From Niameybacter massiliensis (GTDB taxonomy: Bacteria; Bacillota; Clostridia; Lachnospirales; Cellulosilyticaceae): a stretch of 64,000 nt of DNA. Both the position numbers and the translations under genes were made by a program. The notes under the pieces were generated by a model. It searched no databases and was not told the origin of the DNA. It was given only the letters and a program-made list of their open reading frames with translations. Location of the stretch: positions 1,833,788 through 1,897,787 of the forward strand of contig NZ_LN875035.1 of NCBI RefSeq assembly GCF_001282685.1. Reading direction: 5' to 3'. Shown piece after piece: positions 28,605 to 36,759 of this stretch (its first letter is position 1; every line of letters begins with the position of its first letter).

Positions 28605-29588
28605 CTATTGTAATTCTGGATTAATGATTTGAGCAAGTTTGCTGAAAGCTTCTGCAAGACGAGGACCTTGTCTTGATATCATATCTTGATTAATTTCATA
28701 AATATGTCCTTCTTGTACTGCACGTAAATCTTTGTAGAACTCTGTTGTTTCAAAAGCTTCTTTAAGACCATTTCCAGCTGGTACAATAATCATATCTGGA
28801 TCACCTTCTACGATTTTTTCTTTTGAGATACTCCATCCTTCTACATCTTTAGCAACGTTATCACCACCTGCTAATGTGATCATTTCACCAATAAATGTAT
28901 CACCACCTGCTGTTGAGTCGCTATCTCCATACCATACTGCATAGTAAACGCGAGTTTTAACTTCTTTATTTAAAGCATTAACTTTATTCATCGTTTCTTC
29001 AATTTGTGCTTTCATTCCTGCAACAACTTGTTCAGCTTCTTTTGTACGACCTACAAGTAAACCAATATTTTCGATTGCTGAATAAGTGCCTTCAAAGTTT
29101 TCTTGTTCATTTAAGAATGCTACTGGAATATTTACTTCTCTTAATTTGCTAATGACTTCATCTGAAACATGAGTAGATGCTACAACAAGATCAGGTTGTA
29201 GGGCAACGATTGTTTCAACGTTTGGATTTGATGTGCCTCCTACATCTTGTGCCTCTGTAATAGCTTCTGGATAGTTACAGTATTTCGTACGACCTACTAC
29301 TTTATCTGTTACACCAAGAGCACCTAAGATTTCTGTTGTGCTTGGTGCTAATGAAACGATTTTTTGTGGTTCTTCATTTAATGTAATTGTTGTACCTGTA
29401 GAATCTACAATACTTACTGGGTAAGTGGCTACTTCTGGGGTACTTTCTTCTACTGATGTATCTTCTGCACTGTCTTGTGCTGTTTCATTTTGTACAGGTG
29501 TTGGTTGTTCATTACTTGTACAACCTACTAAACTTAAACTAATGCAACTTGCAATAAGGAATGCTTGTAAAAATTTTCTTTTTTTCAT
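28605..29588 (-). CDS. btuF: cobalamin-binding lipoprotein of ABC transporter
   Basis: The 327-aa substrate-binding protein has a lipoprotein signal with lipobox LVGC (Cys about residue 23), an Asp/Glu/Thr-rich linker, then a helical-backbone BtuF/FecB fold: IVSLAPSTTEILGALGVTDK, KYCNYPE, DLVVASTHVS and a C-terminal ISRQGPRLAEAFSKLAQII. SLAPSxTEIL is characteristic of BtuF. AGGAGG is 9 nt before the ATG. Confidence 0.92.
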   Translation of the reverse strand: MKKRKFLQAFLIASCISLSLVGCTSNEQPTPVQNETAQDSAEDTSVEESTPEVATYPVSIVDSTGTTITLNEEPQKIVSLAPSTTEILGALGVTDKVVGRTKYCNYPEAITEAQDVGGTSNPNVETIVALQPDLVVASTHVSDEVISKLREVNIPVAFLNEQENFEGTYSAIENIGLLVGRTKEAEQVVAGMKAQIEETMNKVNALNKEVKTRVYYAVWYGDSDSTAGGDTFIGEMITLAGGDNVAKDVEGWSISKEKIVEGDPDMIIVPAGNGLKEAFETTEFYKDLRAVQEGHIYEINQDMISRQGPRLAEAFSKLAQIINPELQ

Positions 29589-29616
29589 GGGATATGTCCT
29601 CCTAAGATGTAATAAA

Positions 29617-31158
29617 TTATTTAAATAAAATGGAATAAATTGTTTCGAGGTCTAAATGATCTCTTAATAAATTAGCTAATTGACTATATTGACTTTCTTT
29701 AAAAGCAGCATAATCGGTATGTGTACTTCCAGCAAGCTTAATGCTGTCTGCTCCAAGCCCTTTGGCACAGGCTAGTGCATTTAAAAATGGGAGTGTAAAG
29801 CTGAGTTTGTCAAAAATACCATGTATATAAGTACCATAAACCAATGCATCTGGATCATGATAACCCTCTATACGATGGTCTGCACTTCCTAATGTTTCGT
29901 TTAATGCCACAAAAGGTACAAGACTTTCATCATACCAAATGGTTTGACCCATGTGAATTTCATACCCTTCTATCGGTTGGTTTAAACACCCTTTTAAATG
30001 GCCCTTGTCACTTACTATATATCCCTTTACTTGTGTCATGGTCTTTTCAGTTTCAAATTGTGTATCAATAGATAGAAGATTTAGACCTTCTACTTCTCTT
30101 ATGGTTGTTTCCATTAAGCTTGGATTATACAACTTACGACCTAGCATCTGATAACCGCCACAAATACCAAACAATGTTTTACCTGCTGCTTTATGCCTAT
30201 GTAAAATAGGCACAAAACCTTCCTCTTTCAAGAAGTTCAAGTCATCGATTGTGTTTTTTGATCCTGGCAAAATGATTAAGTCTGCATCTTCTAGCTCATG
30301 AGGCTTGGATGCATAACTTACAGCTACTCCTTCTAAAGCAAATAGTCGATTAAAATCTGTAAAATTAGAAAGATGTGGAAGCCTTATAATCTTAATAATA
30401 AGTTTTTCTTCTAGTGTACTTGGATGTTGCTCAAAAACAGTACTTACACTATCTTCGTCTTCTAAAGCTAATTTAAAGTAAGGGATCACACCTAAAACTG
30501 GAATATGAATGATATCTTCTAACATCTTAAGTCCTGGCTTTAAGATTTCAAGATCACCTCTAAACTTATTAATGACAACACCTTTAACACGTTTACGTTC
30601 TTCTTCAGATAAAAGCATAAGGGTTCCAACTAAAGACGCAAATACGCCTCCCTTATCAATATCGCCAATTAAAATTACTGGGGAGTCAATAAGTTCTGCC
30701 ATCCCCATATTAACGATATCTCCTTCTCTTAAATTGATTTCTGCCGGACTACCTGCCCCCTCTAAAACAACCACATCAAAATCATCTTCTAATTTTTCAT
30801 ATAATGTTTTAAGACGCTTTTTAAGTTCTGGCTTAAACTGTTGATATTCCATAGCTGTCATATCTTTAAAAACTTCACCTTCGATAATATATTGCGCTTT
30901 CATATCACCAGTTGGTTTAATCAGTATAGGATTCATAAGTGCATGGGGCTTAATACCAGCGGCTTCTGCCTGCATCACTTGTGCTCTCCCCATTTCTTTA
31001 CCTTCTTCAGTAATATAAGAGTTCAAACTCATATTTTGTGATTTGTAAGGTGTTACCTTATATCCATCTTCATGAAGTACACGACATAGCCCTGCGACTA
31101 GTACACTTTTTCCAACAGATGAAGCTGTTCCTTGAAACATCACTCTCGGTTTATGCAT
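29617..31158 (-). CDS. cobQ: cobyric acid synthase
   Basis: The 513-aa glutamine amidotransferase amidates adenosylcobyrinic a,c-diamide to cobyric acid. The N-terminal ATPase part starts VMFQGTASSVGKSVLVAGLC with PYKSQNMSLNSYIT. The class I amidotransferase part has the nucleophile Cys in LFGICGGYQMLGR and His in GTYIHGIFD. AAAGGAG is 6 nt before the ATG. It is the first gene after the riboswitch. Other corrin-ring genes are not in view, so the set fits salvage and remodelling or a partial pathway. Confidence 0.95.
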   Translation of the reverse strand: MHKPRVMFQGTASSVGKSVLVAGLCRVLHEDGYKVTPYKSQNMSLNSYITEEGKEMGRAQVMQAEAAGIKPHALMNPILIKPTGDMKAQYIIEGEVFKDMTAMEYQQFKPELKKRLKTLYEKLEDDFDVVVLEGAGSPAEINLREGDIVNMGMAELIDSPVILIGDIDKGGVFASLVGTLMLLSEEERKRVKGVVINKFRGDLEILKPGLKMLEDIIHIPVLGVIPYFKLALEDEDSVSTVFEQHPSTLEEKLIIKIIRLPHLSNFTDFNRLFALEGVAVSYASKPHELEDADLIILPGSKNTIDDLNFLKEEGFVPILHRHKAAGKTLFGICGGYQMLGRKLYNPSLMETTIREVEGLNLLSIDTQFETEKTMTQVKGYIVSDKGHLKGCLNQPIEGYEIHMGQTIWYDESLVPFVALNETLGSADHRIEGYHDPDALVYGTYIHGIFDKLSFTLPFLNALACAKGLGADSIKLAGSTHTDYAAFKESQYSQLANLLRDHLDLETIYSILFK

Positions 31159-31182
31159 ATAATTCTCCTTTAATTTTTTACA

Positions 31183-31219
31183 ATAAAAAAAGTTAGCAGA
31201 ATATTCCTTCTACTAACTT
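31183..31219 (-). terminator. riboswitch-controlled terminator
   Basis: GTTAGtAGAA / TTCTgCTAAC stem with a run of seven T on the minus strand, between the B12 aptamer and cobQ. The placement indicates transcription attenuation when cobalamin is bound. Confidence 0.8.
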
Positions 31220-31280
31220 GAATAGGCGTACAGAATTAACTTGTAAAGCATACGTCTTTCCCTCCGAAAGAATACGTTTA

Positions 31281-31434
31281 ACTTATAAGGCAGGTCTCCT
31301 GGCTCGTAGTTCATCCTCCGGTGGCCTTACCATAAGTAACCTTACAGTGGCATTTTCACCTTCGTCCCTAGTAACAGTAGCGGGGGCTGCAGCTTTTAAC
31401 TTTCCCTATTAAGCTTTTTCAAGCACCTTATAAG
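31281..31434 (-). ncRNA. cobalamin riboswitch
   Basis: The minus strand carries the B12 box AGCCAGGAGACCTGCC near 31288-31306, the GCCACTG element near 31346-31352, and a closing P1 stem CTTATAAGG / CCTTATAAG joining the two ends. It precedes cobQ-btuFCD-cobU. Cobalamin binding should favour the terminator at 31183-31219 and lower expression. Confidence 0.93.
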
Positions 31435-31460
31435 TGGATTATTATTGATATTGTCGGCTT

Positions 31461-31489
31461 ATCATTACATATATTTACCAACTTGTCAA
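31461..31489 (-). promoter_or_regulatory. promoter of the B12 operon
   Basis: Minus strand perfect -35 TTGACA (31484-31489), 17-bp spacer, -10 AATGAT (31461-31466) preceded by an extended TGT. It lies about 25 bp upstream of the aptamer. Confidence 0.6.
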
Positions 31490-31496
31490 GTATGTA

Positions 31497-32057
31497 TTAC
31501 TGTTTATTCATGCGTATAAAGATAATCATGTACATAATAAAAGCAAAAATCAAAACACCCATTGTTATTAAGATCAATAGGTTAACAACAGTTGTACTAA
31601 GCATTGGTACTGCGATTAAAATAATCATTGCAAAATAAAATACTGCAGTAGAAACTTTTCCATACCATAGTGCGCCATTTAACTTTTTACCTTTACGATA
31701 TAAGAATAAACAACTTAAACCTTGTGTCACTTCTTTTACAACAAAAATGATTGTTAACAAGAACGCCATATTGTAACGAAAAACAAGACACAGCACAATG
31801 GACGCTTGTGTAAGTTTATCTGCTAATGGATCAATAAATTTACCGAGTTCTGTGACTTGGTTGTACCTTCTAGCAATAAAGCCATCTAAAAAATCTGTTA
31901 TTCCAGATAAAACTAAGATGCCAGCAGCTATTAAGCAATCTGTGGTCGTTGTCGCAGTAAAATAAGTCCAAATAAAAAGTGGAATCATTATAAGCCGCAA
32001 GTAACTTAAAAGGTTAGGAATACTTAAGGCTTCTTGTAAAAATTTTTCTTTTTTCAT
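31497..32057 (-). CDS. second CDP-alcohol phosphatidyltransferase family protein
   Basis: The 186-aa membrane protein has the intact CDP-OH phosphotransferase motif (DGFIARRYNQVTELGKFIDP, then LADK) and about five membrane helices. It is clearly paralogous to PgsA at 14.0-14.6 kb. The start has AAAGGGGAG upstream. It may be a second phosphatidylglycerophosphate synthase or act on another alcohol. Sequence alone does not say. Confidence 0.88.
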   Translation of the reverse strand: MKKEKFLQEALSIPNLLSYLRLIMIPLFIWTYFTATTTTDCLIAAGILVLSGITDFLDGFIARRYNQVTELGKFIDPLADKLTQASIVLCLVFRYNMAFLLTIIFVVKEVTQGLSCLFLYRKGKKLNGALWYGKVSTAVFYFAMIILIAVPMLSTTVVNLLILITMGVLIFAFIMYMIIFIRMNKQ

Positions 32058-32134
32058 CTTATAAACTCCCCTTTTAGTATATTCCTTAAAACGGTATTTT
32101 ATACTTTATTTTAAATAAGCCTATTATTATAGTA

Positions 32135-32185
32135 TAAAAGGTATTCCTTAAGTTAGCAAGCTTAGCTTAAAGAATACCTTTTTAC
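32135..32185 (-). terminator. intrinsic terminator
   Basis: AAAAGGTATTC..TTAAG / CTTAA..GAATACCTTTT long stem immediately after the DUF1540 gene, with TTTTAT on the minus strand. Confidence 0.75.
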
Positions 32186-32190
32186 TGACT

Positions 32191-32511
32191 TTATTGAGCT
32201 TTAAAACTTGAACAACATGTTTCCACGTATGCGGCTGCATTTCCTGAACCTTCTACAGCAATACAATCTAACATGCATTGATCATTTTTATGATGTACAC
32301 AAGTTGCAACAGTACAACTTACAGCTTTACAAGCTGATTTGTAAGCAGTATGTTCTGCTAAATTACTATAAGCATCTTCATTTAAAAAAGTACCACAACA
32401 AGTTGCTTCATCTACAACCGCTGCTTGTCCGCCAATTGCTACACGTTCTGCATAGCATACATGATCTTTATTGTAGGAACAGTTTGATACACTACATTTT
32501 ACTTTTGTCAT
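32191..32511 (-). CDS. DUF1540 domain protein, two repeats
   Basis: The 106-aa product is two tandem ~40-residue Cys-rich modules: VKCSVSNCSYNKDHVCYAER with CCGTF, and VSCTVATCVHHKNDQC with CCSSF. Each matches DUF1540, a small putative metal-binding domain common in spore-forming clostridia. AGGAGG precedes the ATG. Monocistronic. Confidence 0.92.
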   Translation of the reverse strand: MTKVKCSVSNCSYNKDHVCYAERVAIGGQAAVVDEATCCGTFLNEDAYSNLAEHTAYKSACKAVSCTVATCVHHKNDQCMLDCIAVEGSGNAAAYVETCCSSFKAQ

Positions 32512-32726
32512 TGTAATCCTCCTAGCTGAAATAACGGTCTAATAATCCTTTGAAAGCACACCCATGACGTGCTTCATCTTAGAACTTTATATTTGACCTT
32601 TGATTTTTAAAACTTTTATAATATTCATCCCACACATTTGCCCACATCCTTATATTTTGTGGGCAAACTATAAGAATAGTATATCTCATCTATTTTTTAT
32701 TATTCGTATCATATTTTAATTAAATA

Positions 32727-32760
32727 CAAAAAAGAGACCAGTCCCTCAACTGATCTCTTT
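32727..32760 (-). terminator. terminator-like hairpin
   Basis: AAAGAGAtCAGT / ACTGgTCTCTTT stem with a T-run on the minus strand. No minus gene now directly precedes it, which may reflect the IS insertion. Confidence 0.6.
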
Positions 32761-32883
32761 ACCCCTTGATAGTACTTCTTTACTCCTTGAATATCTATTA
32801 TGTAACCCTTTATCCCCACACATATTAAAACATAACATATGTTATGTTTTCAAGTTCGATTTTATAATGTGTTATAATATTAT

Positions 32884-32952
32884 ACATTCCATACATCTAT
32901 CAAGGCAACATGCACCCCCTATATTACTTCATCGCATGTTGCCTTACTTTTT
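32884..32952 (+). ncRNA. possible short hairpin RNA
   Basis: Downstream of TATAAT at 32873-32878 comes a perfect stem AAGGCAACATGC (32902-32913) / GCATGTTGCCTT (32934-32945) and TTTTTT. A promoter, a ~65-nt transcript and a terminator could form a small RNA. The 24-bp palindrome at 32827-32850 is where a repressor would sit. The -35 is weak. Confidence 0.35.
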
Positions 32953-32973
32953 TATGTATGATAAATTAACATT

Positions 32974-33655
32974 TTAAGTGCAACACTTTCAAAACAATAA
33001 AAATAGCCTATATAGTTACGCTTATGTTAAAGTAAACTCACCACAAAATCACTTTAAAGGACATAAATATATGAGCTATCAACATATTACGTTGCTGTAT
33101 AGCAAATTTTATTGAATTAGGTTGGAGTCTTAGGAAAATAGCCAATCATCTTAGTAGAAATGTTTCTACTATATCAAGAGAAGTTTCTCGTAATAAAATG
33201 AATCATAAATATAATGCTGCCATTGTACAAGAATCCTATGCTTTAAGGAGACAACATTATGGCCCTAAAGGAAAATATTCTCACAATCCTCTTATCATCT
33301 ATGTAGCAAAACTTATGCCTAATAGACAATCTCAAACCTTTAAGTACTACGGCACTTTCCACGTAAACTTGTAAAAACTTTAACTGTTGATAGAGGGGAA
33401 GAATTTGCAGGGTATAGAAAGTTGGAAAATACTTTAAATACTGAAGTCTACTTTGCAGATCCTTATGCATCATGGCAAAGAGGAACAAATGGCCTCATTC
33501 GTGAATTTTATTCTAAGAAATATAACTTTAGTGGGACAACTCAAGATCATTTAAATAAGATAGTGGCTAAAATTAATAATAGACCTCAAAAATGTCTAGG
33601 ATATAAGACACCTAACGAGGTCTTCTTAAGAGAGCTCAATGAATGTCGCACTTAA
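32974..33655 (+). mobile_element. degenerate IS30-family insertion sequence
   Basis: Terminal inverted repeats TTAAGTGCAACA (32974-32985) and TGTCGCACTTAA (33644-33655) differ at one position and enclose 682 bp holding fragments of an IS30-type transposase. Intact IS30 elements are about 1 kb or more, so an internal deletion has occurred. Confidence 0.75.
33071..33655 (+). pseudogene. IS30-family transposase, broken
   Basis: The 5' part begins MSYQHIT, then after a frameshift reads CCIANFIELGWSLRKIANHL and STISREVSRN, the IS30 helix-turn-helix. The middle (much of the catalytic core) is deleted. The 3' part has LTVDRGEEFAGY, VYFADPYASWQRGTNGLIRE and NNRPQKCLGYKTPNEVF, where the NENT with the catalytic Glu is missing. 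It cannot encode an active enzyme. Confidence 0.85.
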
Positions 33656-33671
33656 CTTGACAAACTATCTT

Positions 33672-33703
33672 AAATAAAAAATAAAGGCAAGCCTAAGCCT
33701 GCC
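33672..33703 (-). terminator. terminator of the STAS/GHKL cassette
   Basis: GGCAGGC / GCTTGCC stem followed on the minus strand by TTTATTTTTTA, 60 bp beyond the last gene of the cassette and just outside the IS right end. Confidence 0.65.
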
Positions 33704-33765
33704 CTCGCCAATAAATTTTTTCACTTTCTTATTGCTTCTATTTAATTTATGATGTATCTCCTTAG

Positions 33766-34293
33766 TCAAGTTTTTCTTTTATTCATATATGGTGAATTCC
33801 CAATATCTTTATGATATATATATGTAATTACTTCATTTTTAGATTCGTAGATTTTATTAATGGCTTCACTAGAACTGCCATCCACAATAGCCTCCGTAAG
33901 CTCATCTCTTAAATTTTCTGTATTTATTCTAATTTTTTTTTCTAATTCTGGATCTATTATTTCAATCATCTTACATACACCTGTATAAAACTCATAATTT
34001 AACGTGCTTAATCTATCTATTTGCTTTCTAATAGCTTTCTTAGACTTACCAGCATTCTTTAGTACCTTTATATTTTCATCATAAAAATGTAATATTTTAT
34101 CATAATTTTCTTCTAATAGTAATTTACGCATCCAATATTGTCTAACAGTAGCTTCATATTCCTTCTTGTAACGCACTTTATCATTTGTAAAAATATATAC
34201 TATAACACATATATTTAAAAATGCTATAATTAAATCTAAAATTGTATAAACATCTAGTCCTGTCTCTTGCAATAACTCAATAGTTATACTCAT
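33766..34293 (-). CDS. single-pass membrane protein of the STAS/GHKL cassette
   Basis: The 175-aa product has one hydrophobic helix (about residues 15-36, ILDLIIAFLNICVIVYIFT) followed by a charged, helical cytoplasmic region with coiled-coil tendency. It is not recognised. It is the last of three genes, 15 bp after the DUF4325-like gene, with AGAGGA before the ATG. In a switch-type system it would be the natural membrane effector or anchor, but this is inference. Confidence 0.65.
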   Translation of the reverse strand: MSITIELLQETGLDVYTILDLIIAFLNICVIVYIFTNDKVRYKKEYEATVRQYWMRKLLLEENYDKILHFYDENIKVLKNAGKSKKAIRKQIDRLSTLNYEFYTGVCKMIEIIDPELEKKIRINTENLRDELTEAIVDGSSSEAINKIYESKNEVITYIYHKDIGNSPYMNKRKT

Positions 34294-34308
34294 AAATATT
34301 CCTCTTAA

Positions 34309-34635
34309 TTATTTATCAAATTCCTTTTTAGCTCTAGCTATACCTTCTTCAATATTTCTTCTAATGATATTATTACATATAAATTTATACTTTTCTCTAA
34401 ACTTATCTTCTCCTAATTTTTGGTAACTCAAACTAAACATCCCTAAGAAAAATGAAGGATTTATACTATATATTTTCTCACTTATTTCTATATTGATAAT
34501 GTTATTACTAGTATCTAATTGATCAAGATTTGCTTTTTGTCTAGCTATCTTACCCTCATCTCTTCCTGATAAAATTTTTGAACCCTCTTTTAACATTTTG
34601 TCTAATTTTATTATTTTTTGATTATTTAGGCTCAT
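34309..34635 (-). CDS. STAS-like (DUF4325-type) protein
   Basis: The 108-aa product has IINIEISEKIYSINPSFFLG then MFSLSYQKLGEDKFREKYKF, the beta strand-switch-helix pattern of STAS-like DUF4325 proteins. These are remote relatives of SpoIIAA-type anti-sigma antagonists. The Ser in YSINPSF could be a phosphorylation site. It lies between the GHKL ATPase gene and the membrane gene. The match rests on motif recall only. Confidence 0.55.
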   Translation of the reverse strand: MSLNNQKIIKLDKMLKEGSKILSGRDEGKIARQKANLDQLDTSNNIINIEISEKIYSINPSFFLGMFSLSYQKLGEDKFREKYKFICNNIIRRNIEEGIARAKKEFDK

Positions 34636-34697
34636 ACTTTACACTCTCTTTCAAATTATCTTATTAAAACATATGCTAATTAAATCAACATATGTTC

Positions 34698-36002
34698 TTA
34701 TTTTTTATCTTCTTTAATTTTTTTTATATATTTTTCATCTAATGGAAATTTCATTTCTATAATTGTTCCTGGGAAAAAATTTTTCAACACCCTTATGTTC
34801 TCACTATCAGGTTTTTCTAATAAACTATTTTCTTTATTAAATGCAATACTTTTAAAGCCTTGCCCAAGAATTTCATTTTTTTCTTTACCTAATGAATACT
34901 TATTATTTAATATAATTTGAGTCGATCCAGAAGTAATACTCATAATTGCTTGTTCACCAATTCTATTTCCTGAAATAGACTTAAAAGCTTCTAGTAAAGT
35001 TATGGTTCCTGTACCATGTGTCTTATCTTGATGTTTTAATCTGCTAATTCCTTCTTGCAATGCTACCAATGTCCAAATAGACTCTTTTGTACTATTTCCT
35101 CTTTCTATATTATTACTATGAGCATTTGTAATTTTCTCCAATATTTCATTAACATATTCATCTGTTGTATCTTGTAACCCTTGATATATTGTCTTTCCAT
35201 AATTAAATATAACTAGATGACATTCTCCATATCCTTCTTCGTGATGGTAATAATGTCCTAATGCATACCATCTTAAATATTCTTCATTCAATTTACGAAT
35301 TTGTATTTTTGCATGTTTACTGCAATTATCTAGGATTTCACCTAAAAAATTACTCACCAAACTATAGCCTTCCATTTCTAATGTAAAATTATTTTGTTCT
35401 AGACACTCAACAAAATAGTCTGTAATTTTAGTAGCTGCTCTAGCAGAATCCGAGTGGCTTCCTTTTAATAAATCTAATGTTACTATATTTTCTCTAGTTG
35501 GTAAGTTGAATCCTAAATGTTTAACTATTCCACTAGCCTCTAACAAAGCCTTAATTCTATCATCAGCCCCTTCAACAGTACCTTTAAAATCAACGGGATT
35601 CCTACTCTTCTTTCTACTTGACTCTAATTCTAGTATTATCGTATCCATTATTGTTGATGCAGCGATTCCTATTTCCTTGCAATTAATATGTTTAATATGT
35701 ATTTCTTTAATATTAGGTTTTTTATTCAAGAAAACAATCCGTTGTAATACATTTAAAGTTTCATCCGGATTACTAGTAATACTAAATACTTTGGGTATAT
35801 AAATAGTTGCTATTCTATTGTTCAGTCCTCTGCTTTTTTGAGTAAAATTATTTTCTTGTAAAAAAAAGATATCGCTTATAGAATTATTCCTAATAGTTAA
35901 TGGCTTTTTAGATCTCATTTTTGCTCGCTTTTTATATACTTTCCGAGTTCTCCTTTTATATATTAAAAGTTTCTTATATCTGTAGTATGATCGCTTTTTC
36001 AC
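34698..36002 (-). CDS. STAS-GHKL ATPase fusion protein
   Basis: The 434-aa product has an Arg/Lys/Tyr-rich tail (residues 1-35), a STAS-like segment (about 65-165, ending ADDRIKALLEASGIVKHLGF) and a GHKL ATPase-like region. The latter has an N box, GEILDNCSKHA (about 221-231), a glycine loop, HGTGTITLLEAF (about 329-340), and a closing FPGTIIEMKFP. No histidine-phosphorylation domain is present, so it resembles SpoIIAB/RsbW-like switch kinases rather than sensor kinases. The start is GTG with AAGGAG 7 nt upstream. First gene of the cassette. Confidence 0.65.
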   Translation of the reverse strand: MKKRSYYRYKKLLIYKRRTRKVYKKRAKMRSKKPLTIRNNSISDIFFLQENNFTQKSRGLNNRIATIYIPKVFSITSNPDETLNVLQRIVFLNKKPNIKEIHIKHINCKEIGIAASTIMDTIILELESSRKKSRNPVDFKGTVEGADDRIKALLEASGIVKHLGFNLPTRENIVTLDLLKGSHSDSARAATKITDYFVECLEQNNFTLEMEGYSLVSNFLGEILDNCSKHAKIQIRKLNEEYLRWYALGHYYHHEEGYGECHLVIFNYGKTIYQGLQDTTDEYVNEILEKITNAHSNNIERGNSTKESIWTLVALQEGISRLKHQDKTHGTGTITLLEAFKSISGNRIGEQAIMSITSGSTQIILNNKYSLGKEKNEILGQGFKSIAFNKENSLLEKPDSENIRVLKNFFPGTIIEMKFPLDEKYIKKIKEDKK

Positions 36003-36060
36003 ATTCTATCTCCTTATAAAAATTTACCTTTTGAGGATAATTATGACGTAATTTTATATA

Positions 36061-36089
36061 ATTATACTAGTATTAAATAATTTTGTCAG
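36061..36089 (-). promoter_or_regulatory. strong promoter of the STAS/GHKL cassette
   Basis: Minus strand -35 CTGACA (36084-36089), 17-bp spacer, -10 TATAAT (36061-36066), about 58 nt before the GTG start. Eleven of twelve consensus positions match, so the cassette is probably expressed independently of the prophage. Confidence 0.75.
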
Positions 36090-36291
36090 TATTTTAAAAG
36101 AGTTTTAGAAAATATTTATATAGAGTAGCATTTAAATAACAAATCAATATTGAACTAAAATCTCTTAAAACAGTATTCTATTTAATCCATAAAAAGCGTT
36201 CTACTTTTAATAGTCAGTTGCTTTTTATCTTGTATCATTATATCTTATTTTTGTCTTTAATTCATGTTATTTTTAGTTTTCGAGATGCTGC

Positions 36292-36322
36292 AAAAAGGTA
36301 GCCTTTCATGGCTACTTTTTTT
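36292..36322. terminator. terminator of repeat unit 1
   Basis: AAAAAGGTAGCC / GGCTACTTTTTTT stem with a T-run on plus and an A-run before it, so it may work both ways. Confidence 0.7.
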
Positions 36323-36487
36323 GTTGTTTACTACAATATCTTTACTGTTTACACCGAATTATATTTTAGTTTTTCATTCTATGATAGCATTTAGCTAACA
36401 AGCTATTGAATAACATCAAAATTCAGTATACTACACGTTGTCTTTTCCATGAGCCACAATAGCTTGTTGCCTTTTAATGATTAGTAA

Positions 36488-36524
36488 CAAAAAGAGTAGT
36501 CTCCCCAAAGGCTACTCTTTTTTG
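36488..36524. terminator. terminator of repeat unit 2
   Basis: TAACAAAAAGAGTAG / CTACTCTTTTTTGTTA extended stem with T-run on plus. Confidence 0.75.
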
Positions 36525-36705
36525 TTATTCATTATAATATTTATATGTTTTACACCACGTTATCCCTTTCTCACCTTATTCTATGGTAGCATTTAACTAA
36601 CAAGCTATTCAACCGTTTTAAAATACTACAAAACACTTCGTATTTTTTAATTTCTTATGAATCCCGATAGCTTATTATGCCAAATAATGTAGTAAAATAA
36701 AGTAC

Positions 36706-36744
36706 AAAAAGAGTAGTCTTTCCAGATGTGGCTACTCTTTTTTT
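36706..36744. terminator. terminator of repeat unit 3
   Basis: AAAAAGAGTAG / CTACTCTTTTTTT stem with T-run on plus. Confidence 0.75.
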
Positions 36745-36759
36745 GCATACTCACTTATT

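Larger units (their letters stand above)
32512..32973. other. gene-free stretch with hairpins before the IS remnant
   Basis: This 460-bp region has no convincing gene. It contains a minus-strand terminator hairpin (32727-32760), a perfect 24-bp palindrome at 32827-32850 (AAAACATAACAT and its mirror), two TATAAT boxes (32863, 32873), and a 12-bp perfect stem plus T-run at 32902-32952. Confidence 0.7.
36125..36744 (+). repeat. three tandem non-coding units, each ending in a terminator
   Basis: Units begin with RTAGCATTTA at 36125, 36384 and 36586. The second and third continue RCTAACAAGCTATT and later have an inverted copy (AATAGCTTGTT near 36467 in unit 2, ATAGCTTATT in unit 3). Each ends in a hairpin with T-run at 36292-36322, 36488-36524 and 36706-36744; the last two share GAGTAG / CTACTC. 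TTTACACC precedes units 2 and 3. The first unit is more diverged. They look like duplicated small-RNA genes. Confidence 0.65.

Noticed and set aside
33243-33488. 81-residue minus-strand frame in the IS remnant
   Set aside because: Antisense shadow of the broken transposase.
36125-36744. CRISPR array
   Set aside because: The repeats are 200-260 bp apart, only three, diverged and each contains a terminator; no cas genes are present.
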